Origin: Lachancea mirantina
Lineage: Eukaryota; Ascomycota; Saccharomycetes; Saccharomycetales; Saccharomycetaceae
Reading direction: 5' to 3'
Assembly (NCBI GenBank): GCA_900074745.1
Contig: LT598466.1
Span: forward strand, 248,001 to 312,000
DNA: 64,000 nt
The position numbers were made by a program, and so were the translations under genes. This document shows positions 58,519 to 64,000 of the stretch, in pieces (the stretch's first letter is position 1; the number at the start of each line of letters is the position of its first letter). The notes below the pieces were generated by a model, which saw only the letters and a list, made by a program, of their open reading frames with translations, made no database searches and was not told where the DNA came from.

Positions 58519-59586
58519 ATGGCTAGAGGACCGTATGTTAGTAATGATTAGACAATGAAACACAAGGATAAACGGGATGTGGACTAGAGCTTACGTGGGT
58601 TTGCAATGAGAGGAATTCATTGAATACAAAAGTTATGAAAGATGGGCGAGATACCACAAATGTCAAAAGGAATGATATGCTAATAGTTAACATAAGAGTG
58701 TCTTGCAAAGAAGCATGAAGACGATTGGTTGTGGTGCAATAGTGCGAAGAGCTCTCTGGATCGACTCCCGCCTCTATTTTCAAGCGCAGACCAATTTTAC
58801 TAACCTATTCACAGAAAGAAGCATCTAAAGAGACTAGCAGCTCCACACCACTGGTTGTTGGACAAGCTGTCCGGTACCTACGCTCCAAGACCATCTCCAG
58901 GTCCTCACAAGTTGCGTGAGTCCTTGCCATTGATCGTCTTCTTGAGAAACAGACTCAAGTATGCTTTGAACGGTCGTGAAGTCAAGGCTATCTTGATGCA
59001 ACGTCACGTCAAGGTCGACGGCAAGGTCAGAACCGACGCTACTTTCCCAGCTGGTTTCATGGACGTTATCACCTTGGAGGCCACCAACGAGAACTTCAGA
59101 CTGGTGTACGACGTTAAGGGTAGATTCGCTGTCCACCGTATCACCGACGAGGAAGCTTCTTACAAGTTGGGTAAGGTCAAGAAGGTCGCTTTGGGTAAAA
59201 AGGGTATTCCTTATGCCGTTACTCACGACGGTAGAACCATAAGATACCCAGACCCAAACGTCAAGGTCAACGACACCGTCAAGATTGACTTGGCTTCTGG
59301 TAAGATCACTGAATACATCAAGTTTGACACTGGTAAATTGGTGTACGCTGTTGGTGGTCGTAACTTGGGTCGTGTTGGTACGATTGTTCACAGAGAAAGA
59401 CACGAGGGTGGTTTCGACCTTGTCCACATCAAGGACTCCTTGGACAACACTTTCGTCACCAGAATGAACAACGTTTTCGTCATTGGTGAACCAGGTAAGC
59501 CATACATTTCTTTACCAAAGGGTAAGGGTATCAAGTTGTCCATCACTGAAGAGCGTGACCGTAGAAGAGCTCAACAAGGTTTGTAA
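58519..59586 (+). CDS. RPS4: 40S ribosomal protein S4 (eS4), spliced
   Basis: Small-subunit ribosomal protein. Two exons: 58519-58532 (ATG GCT AGA GGA CC) and 58815-59586, joined inside the Pro codon, giving 261 residues, the exact eukaryotic yeast length. Exon 2 begins [18 protein letters not shown] and carries the S4 RNA-binding region ([22 protein letters not shown]) and the KOW-type GKNLGR-like segment ([13 protein letters not shown]). Codon bias is very strong. Splice signals are canonical. S. cerevisiae has RPS4A and RPS4B with the same intron place. Neighbours here match both: MNL1 and YHR202W for RPS4B, MGM101 and PMT4 for RPS4A. Confidence 0.97.
58533..58814 (+). other. RPS4 intron
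   Basis: A 282-base spliceosomal intron: donor GTATGT at 58533, branch point TACTAAC at 58798-58804, acceptor CAG ending at 58814, only 10 bases after the branch site. I looked for a box C/D or H/ACA snoRNA inside and saw no convincing one. Confidence 0.96.
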
Positions 59587-59736
59587 GCACCTCCACAAGG
59601 GTTTCAACTCTAGTGTGATGTTTATGTCTAATAATTGCAAATCATTGTTATGTACATTGTTTAGAACCTCCCTCGGTGATGGTAATTAAATCAAAATTGT
59701 CTAAGCTATTATTGCTCTAAGCTTTGATTTCAGTAC

Positions 59737-61548
59737 TTATTCTATTTGACTTCTGGCCCCGAAATATTCCTGGAGCAGGACTTTGGTAGATTTCCCACCG
59801 TAAAGCTTGCAGTCTTTTGATGTGTAGTGATGGTCAACGATTTTTCTCTCCCCATTAATGGAATTCAGAGCCTGTAAAACATACGGTTCAATGAAACTGT
59901 AGAATACAAAGTGGACATTGTCATCAGCTGCGACCGAGGGAATCAATTCTTCTGATTGAACAACGGAGGGCACTTCAAAATATTTTTGGCTTCTGTGCTT
60001 CGAATCATCTCCTTTGCACCCGCACTCGTCACTCGTTGTATAACCCTCGGACAGAGACGGATTACTTATGAAAGGACAGACTTTGCTTTCGAGAGTCGAA
60101 AGATGCAGACCAGCTGCATTGACCCCTGGTGGAGATAGTTTTTTCACTAAAGTGGGTCCTCTGTTGAGAAACGCTGTGACATCTTTAGCAAGGGCATAGG
60201 GAACCTCCAAGTAATTCCAATCATTTGAGAAGGGCGAGACAATATACTCGGTGTCTTTGGTGAATAGTCCTCGGTGCAGGTCGTACCTGATCGATCCAGT
60301 GTTGATCACAATGAATCGATTTTTCCTGTCGTCCGTCACGTTTGACCGCAAGCGAGGTAGAACTTTGTTCGTGATGAGGTTGTAAATGTTGTTCTTGGAA
60401 TCAGAAGGGGCATTGTACATGTAGTAGTTTTCAGGTACATAGCCCAACACCTGCGTTAAGTTAAGAGATTCTCTCAAAGCCTTTATCCTTTTTGAAAGGG
60501 CTATACCACGAGAAGTTTCCAAATCACTGCTAGAAGCCAATTTTGCATGGAATGCAAAGGAACTTTTGCTAAAGTCAATGTAACGCCGGAAAAATTTGGG
60601 TTCACCTTCACGTACGTCATCAATGGACAAGAAGCCCAACGTTTCTGCAAATCGTCCACTTTGAAGACCCGTTGACATGGAATCTAAGACTGCGAAATCA
60701 CGAATATGTGAATGTCCGCCAAAATACTGAATGACTGTGTTGGGATAGAATTTCCGAAGAATAGTATGCAAATGGTTAATTTCCCGGTCTTGTGGATCCG
60801 TAATCGGCATGTGGCCAAATACAACCAAGACATCAATTTCTTCTGCAGGATGGTCTTTCAAAAGCTGCGCAAACCATTCTTTGTTGACTTCCTCAGTAGC
60901 AGGAGTAACTTTGGCGCGCGCGTTAGTGCGTTGAAAGTCGAACATGAAGGAAAGCGCCAAAACCTTAAATTTCAGTTGCGGTGTTTCAAAATACCGATAT
61001 TTGTTGCCGAAGGGCACCGAAGTGCCATTTTCATGTATAAACTCGACGTTGCTGGACACATACTTGTCTTTGAACTTGTCAATCAGCGCAGTTCCGTAGT
61101 ATTCTAGCTCTGTATTCAACTCTGTGTAAAGTTCGTGGTTGCCCAACGTCATCAAGTCGTAGTCCTGCTCATTAAAAATACGGCCAGACTCGATACCAGG
61201 AGGATCGGTAGCGTCACTTATACCATTTCCGTCGTGTTTGTCGCCAGTATCGATTAAAATCAAGTCGTTGGATCCCAGCACGGATTTTTTGAATATATCT
61301 GTAAAAGACACAAAATCCCCCCAATCCGCATCATAAATAGGTTGCGTAAGATGAGATCCAAGCCAGCCGTGTACGTCAGTTGTTTGGAAAAAGTTCAATT
61401 GTCCGATTCTGAGGTCTCTTTTATCAGCATTCCCCTTAAACTCATCTACGGGATTAACATCGTAGACCTTCTGCAAAAGCTGGAACGCCAAGCAGTCAAC
61501 ACAAGCAGACCATAGAAGTGTCAGTGCACAGAATGAAGTGGTTTTCAT
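59737..61548 (-). CDS. Secretory/vacuolar metallophosphoesterase, YHR202W-like
   Basis: A 603-residue calcineurin-like phosphoesterase of the 5'-nucleotidase type, like S. cerevisiae YHR202W (602), a vacuolar protein. The start at ATG 61548 gives a signal peptide (MKTTSFCALTLLWSACVDCLA); upstream the frame reaches only a GTG. Metal-binding motifs are complete and in order: TTDVHGWLGSH, DTGDKHDGNG, LGNHELY, VVFGHMPI, and FGGHSHIRD. The C-terminal half has the nucleotidase-like domain (FIVINTGSIRYDLHRG) and a Cys cluster (DECGCKGDD). The substrate is probably a phosphomonoester such as a nucleotide; that is inference. Confidence 0.9.
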   Translation of the reverse strand: MKTTSFCALTLLWSACVDCLAFQLLQKVYDVNPVDEFKGNADKRDLRIGQLNFFQTTDVHGWLGSHLTQPIYDADWGDFVSFTDIFKKSVLGSNDLILIDTGDKHDGNGISDATDPPGIESGRIFNEQDYDLMTLGNHELYTELNTELEYYGTALIDKFKDKYVSSNVEFIHENGTSVPFGNKYRYFETPQLKFKVLALSFMFDFQRTNARAKVTPATEEVNKEWFAQLLKDHPAEEIDVLVVFGHMPITDPQDREINHLHTILRKFYPNTVIQYFGGHSHIRDFAVLDSMSTGLQSGRFAETLGFLSIDDVREGEPKFFRRYIDFSKSSFAFHAKLASSSDLETSRGIALSKRIKALRESLNLTQVLGYVPENYYMYNAPSDSKNNIYNLITNKVLPRLRSNVTDDRKNRFIVINTGSIRYDLHRGLFTKDTEYIVSPFSNDWNYLEVPYALAKDVTAFLNRGPTLVKKLSPPGVNAAGLHLSTLESKVCPFISNPSLSEGYTTSDECGCKGDDSKHRSQKYFEVPSVVQSEELIPSVAADDNVHFVFYSFIEPYVLQALNSINGERKIVDHHYTSKDCKLYGGKSTKVLLQEYFGARSQIE

Positions 61549-62050
61549 CCTACGCCAGTTGAGGAAAGCCACAGTCGCTATGCTCTTCTACAGTTGTAAC
61601 TGACTTTCAAGTCCTCGAATTGTCGCTTTGATATCAGTTAACAGATATGACGACCCTTCCAGTCATCTTAGAATTAACCATTCAAAAAAATTGATGTTCT
61701 AACTGAGGTTCGAACTCAGGACCTTTGCCGTGTGAAGGCAACGTGATAGCCACTACACTATTAGAACGACCTCTGAAAACAGAAAGAATCAAAGACTTAT
61801 ATGTATGTGTAGGAAATTTGTCGCTGAGTTTTCCGCTCAAGCAGGTAAAAGTTGTGATCAATGGGCTACGCTGGTACCTATTGCGCGCTAGTTTGATTGC
61901 GTAGCTTTTTGTACATTCTGGCACGCCTTCCTGCTTCTGCCGGCTTTAGTGTTTTTCAGACCCCGGCTGACATTTCGTATCATCTGGAAAGAGCACCGTG
62001 TTATTAAATGCTTGATATGTTCTATATACAGATATTACACTTCAAAGTTT
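61549..62050. other. YHR202W-like promoter, tRNA-Val and MGM101 3' flank
   Basis: A 500-base interval whose only recognised gene is the tRNA at 61695-61767. Short frames after it show nothing. Confidence 0.55.
61695..61767 (-). tRNA. tV(CAC): tRNA-Val (anticodon CAC)
   Basis: A 73-nt cloverleaf: acceptor GTTCTAA/TTAGAAC with discriminator A; D arm with AGTGGCTA loop; anticodon arm TTGCC-TTCACAC-GGCAA, loop centred on CAC, which reads the Val codon GUG; and T arm CTGAG-TTCGAAC-CTCAG. No intron. A run of seven T follows the 3' end on the minus strand as the polymerase III terminator. Confidence 0.96.
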
Positions 62051-62845
62051 CTATTTGAACGGGTATTCGACTTCGCGGTCTTTACGAAGCCATATTTTCT
62101 TCTTCTTCTTGTTGACAACATGTTCGACAAATTTCTCCGTGCAATTTTCCTTCTTGAAAGCTTTAATAAAAACGGGATCCCAGAGCTCCGAGCCAATTCC
62201 GAGATCTTTGCAGCAACGCATCAATGCATTACTTTTGCAGCCTTCGGTAGCTGTCGGAATGCCCGTTTCGTTGAAATATTCCTGTTCTCCGCGAGCCAGA
62301 CTCACAAGCCGACCCTGGCAAATCAAAGCGTATTCTCTCGTGACGAGCCTGTCAGTCACAATCGTTTCTGACCGCGGAACCAGCCCCCAGCCGCCAGCTC
62401 CGAACGCACGGTTCAGAATTCTGCGGTATTTGATTTCGGGCAAATACACCAACCCGTCCGGCTTGACTTCGATATCCGCAGGAGCAAGTGGTTTCGCCAG
62501 TTCCTGCTGTATTTTATCATCGAAGGGCCTGGAGCCAAGCCCGTGAAACGAAACAGCCCAGTTAATGCCCGCGGTACCGCCGTTGATCTCGCTGGCTTCG
62601 CTGGCTTCGCTTGCTTCGTTGCGGCTCCCTTGCAATTCCAATGTTCTACCTTTCAAAGAGCTCGCCAAGCTCTGGGATTTGGGTTTTGAAACTGCTGTTC
62701 CAGCATCGTTACTCGTGCTCGACAGCTCAAACGCCACTTCGCCACTGGGAACCCCGTTTGGCCGCGGAACAGAGACTCTTTTGACCACTGTGCCAGCATA
62801 CCGTCTTGCCATTAGAGCAACGGTACTACGGCTTCTAAACAACAT
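62051..62845 (-). CDS. MGM101: Mitochondrial genome maintenance protein Mgm101
   Basis: A Rad52-like single-strand annealing protein of the mitochondrial nucleoid, needed to keep and repair mtDNA. The 264-residue protein starts at the first ATG 62845 ([16 protein letters not shown]), an Arg/Ser-rich presequence; the upstream open frame begins at a GTG. The variable N-terminal third includes [10 protein letters not shown]. The conserved core begins near 100 ([16 protein letters not shown]) and holds [29 protein letters not shown] (in parts), GEQEYF, and [20 protein letters not shown]. The basic tail ([19 protein letters not shown]) closes it. Length fits S. cerevisiae (269). Confidence 0.95.
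   Translation of the reverse strand: MLFRSRSTVALMARRYAGTVVKRVSVPRPNGVPSGEVAFELSSTSNDAGTAVSKPKSQSLASSLKGRTLELQGSRNEASEASEASEINGGTAGINWAVSFHGLGSRPFDDKIQQELAKPLAPADIEVKPDGLVYLPEIKYRRILNRAFGAGGWGLVPRSETIVTDRLVTREYALICQGRLVSLARGEQEYFNETGIPTATEGCKSNALMRCCKDLGIGSELWDPVFIKAFKKENCTEKFVEHVVNKKKKKIWLRKDREVEYPFK
62591..62617. repeat. 9-bp triple repeat in MGM101 (Glu-Ala-Ser)
   Basis: Three units of GCTGGCTTC (last one GCTTGCTTC) on the plus strand encode EAS repeats in the variable linker of MGM101. They are in frame, so copy change would be tolerated. Confidence 0.8.
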
Positions 62846-63214
62846 CTCTTGGAGCCGAAAAAAGCGTAAAACAGACCTTGATGATCTCTGAAATAATAAA
62901 ATCAGTCGTTGAAGAATCCTTTTAAGCGTTCGCACTTATGATTCGTGTCTTGCTTCTTGAACTTGATTTACCCTGGTTCCATCAGTTTCTCAGAGATTTC
63001 GCCAGGTGATTTTCCAGTTAATTAGGTAGATGTGCACGAAAAAAACCAACCTTTAAAAGTTAGTTGTCAACTTCAAAACAGATATAAAAGCAGTGGTTTC
63101 CCGCCGATATTATAGACGTCTGGGCAACCACAAAGGACACAATTGCTACTGCGAAAGCTATTATGGCGCCAGGGAAGAGCGGTAAACTGAAAAACGGCGA
63201 GTTTGAGACTAAAA
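62846..63214. promoter_or_regulatory. Divergent promoter region MGM101 / PMT4
   Basis: About 370 bases between outward genes. An ATG at 63163 opens a 31-codon frame that overlaps the PMT4 start in another phase (see findings). Confidence 0.5.
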
Positions 63215-64000
63215 ATGGGTCAAAAAAAAATATCTGTAAATTTCGAGTATCTTGGTGAAAAATGGCTTTCCAAACTGGCACCAGACTCTGCCAAGGCTTA
63301 TACGATATTGCAGTGGGTTGTGACGGCTATCGCGTTGTGTGTTAGATTCAGAGATTTGCAATACCCTCGGGAAGTTGTCTTTGACGAAGTGCACTTTGGT
63401 AAGTTTGCCTCTTATTACCTTGAAAGAACCTATTTTTTTGACGTTCATCCACCTTTCGGTAAGTTGCTCATTGCTGCCGTGGGATGGCTTGTTGGCTACA
63501 ACGGAGATTTCAAGTTCGATGATATCGGACTCAGCTACGACGCGAATCCAGCGCCATTTGTCGCGTATCGGGCCTTAAGTGCGATTTTGGGGACTGCAGT
63601 AGTGCCTGTCGTTTTCAACACTTTGAAAGAACTCAATTTCAAAGCTGTTACGTGCGCTTTGGGCGCAATGCTTGTTGCTGTTGACACCGCACACGTAATT
63701 GACTCTCGCCTGATTCTTCTGGATGCGACTTTGATCCTGGCCGTTGGTCTCTCTGTCTACTGCTACGTTCGTTTTTACAAAGTTCAACTCAAAGCGCCTT
63801 TTTCCTCCGACTGGTATTTTTGGTTATATGCCACGGGTGGATCCCTGTCGCTCGTGATATCTACCAAATATGTTGGTGTTCTGACTTACGCAATGATTGG
63901 TGTTGCCGTTGGAGCCAACTTATGGCAGTTGCTTGATATCAAGGCCGATCTCAACATTAGAATTTTCGCCAGACATGTTGTTCAAAGGCTGAACGGGCTC
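63215..64000 (+). CDS. PMT4: Protein O-mannosyltransferase Pmt4, 5' part (cut by window end)
   Basis: Transfers mannose from dolichyl-P-mannose to Ser/Thr of membrane-anchored proteins in the ER. The first 262 codons are in the window and the frame runs off the right edge. TM1 and the catalytic loop are clear: YPREVVFDEVHFGKFASYYL (the DE pair of the GT39 family) and FFDVHPPFGKLL; further membrane segments follow, with HVIDSRLILLDA and ISTKYVGVLTY. The first ATG in this frame is 63215. An upstream ATG at 63163 in another phase encodes a Pmt4-like basic leader and runs into a 9-A tract, so the true N-terminus is uncertain. MGM101-PMT4 order matches YJR144W-YJR143C. Confidence 0.95.
   Translation, partial: MGQKKISVNFEYLGEKWLSKLAPDSAKAYTILQWVVTAIALCVRFRDLQYPREVVFDEVHFGKFASYYLERTYFFDVHPPFGKLLIAAVGWLVGYNGDFKFDDIGLSYDANPAPFVAYRALSAILGTAVVPVVFNTLKELNFKAVTCALGAMLVAVDTAHVIDSRLILLDATLILAVGLSVYCYVRFYKVQLKAPFSSDWYFWLYATGGSLSLVISTKYVGVLTYAMIGVAVGANLWQLLDIKADLNIRIFARHVVQRLNGL

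Noticed and set aside
58533-58814. snoRNA inside the RPS4 intron
   Set aside because: I looked for box C/D and H/ACA signatures and found no convincing pair.
1-64000. LTR retrotransposon or other virus-like fossils
   Set aside because: No LTR pair, reverse transcriptase, capsid or integrase-like frame was seen anywhere in the window.

Overview
The window is yeast nuclear DNA from a Saccharomycetaceae species that did not go through the whole-genome duplication. Genes are dense and nearly intron-free. The one clear spliceosomal intron sits in RPS4, at the position where S. cerevisiae RPS4 genes carry theirs, with a GTATGT donor and a TACTAAC branch point. Gene order interleaves genes that lie on separate duplicated segments in S. 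cerevisiae. SRP40 and PXL1 (chr XI there) alternate with LPX1, WHI5, DIA2, ATX2 and BUD21 (chr XV), and a single RPS4 joins the BAT1-SET5-SKN7-SCH9-MNL1-YHR202W block to MGM101-PMT4. This double synteny, the moderate GC content and a hAT element of the Rover/Roamer kind point to Lachancea or a close relative. The genus is an inference, and I could not run a search.

Layout. 0-13 kb: SSO1 (t-SNARE), a SNA4-like protein, FAS2 (fatty acid synthase alpha), a YPL229W-like small protein, CET1 (mRNA capping) and ALG5 (dolichyl-P-glucose synthase). 13-19 kb: a UGA4-like permease, then a structurally complete hAT DNA transposon. 19-25 kb: PAN6, NDC80 and SSL2. 25-40 kb: SRP40, LPX1-like, WHI5, PXL1, TGL4/5, DIA2, ATX2 and BUD21. 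40-44 kb: an unrecognised two-TM protein, a sorbose-reductase-like SDR and BAT1. 44-46.5 kb: a long gene-free region rich in GTATCTAT motifs. 46.5-64 kb: FAU1, FMP10, SET5, SKN7, SCH9, MNL1/HTM1, RPS4, a YHR202W-like phosphatase, tRNA-Val(CAC), MGM101 and the 5' part of PMT4.

Most genes are conserved housekeeping genes whose jobs are independent of each other. Regulation can be read in several promoters. BAT1 has two perfect Leu3 sites and three Gcn4 sites. BUD21 has three PAC motifs and an RRPE. RPS4 has a Rap1-like site. FAS2 has an E-box and a TATA box.

The most notable item is the hAT element at 15874-18707. It has 18-bp perfect terminal inverted repeats and an exact 8-bp target duplication. 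Its transposase is split into two overlapping frames in a -1 relation. A slippery heptamer T_TTA_AAA lies in the right phase inside the overlap, so the two frames may be read as one 766-residue protein by -1 frameshifting. That arrangement parallels the one reported for the domesticated hAT transposase KAT1 of Kluyveromyces lactis.
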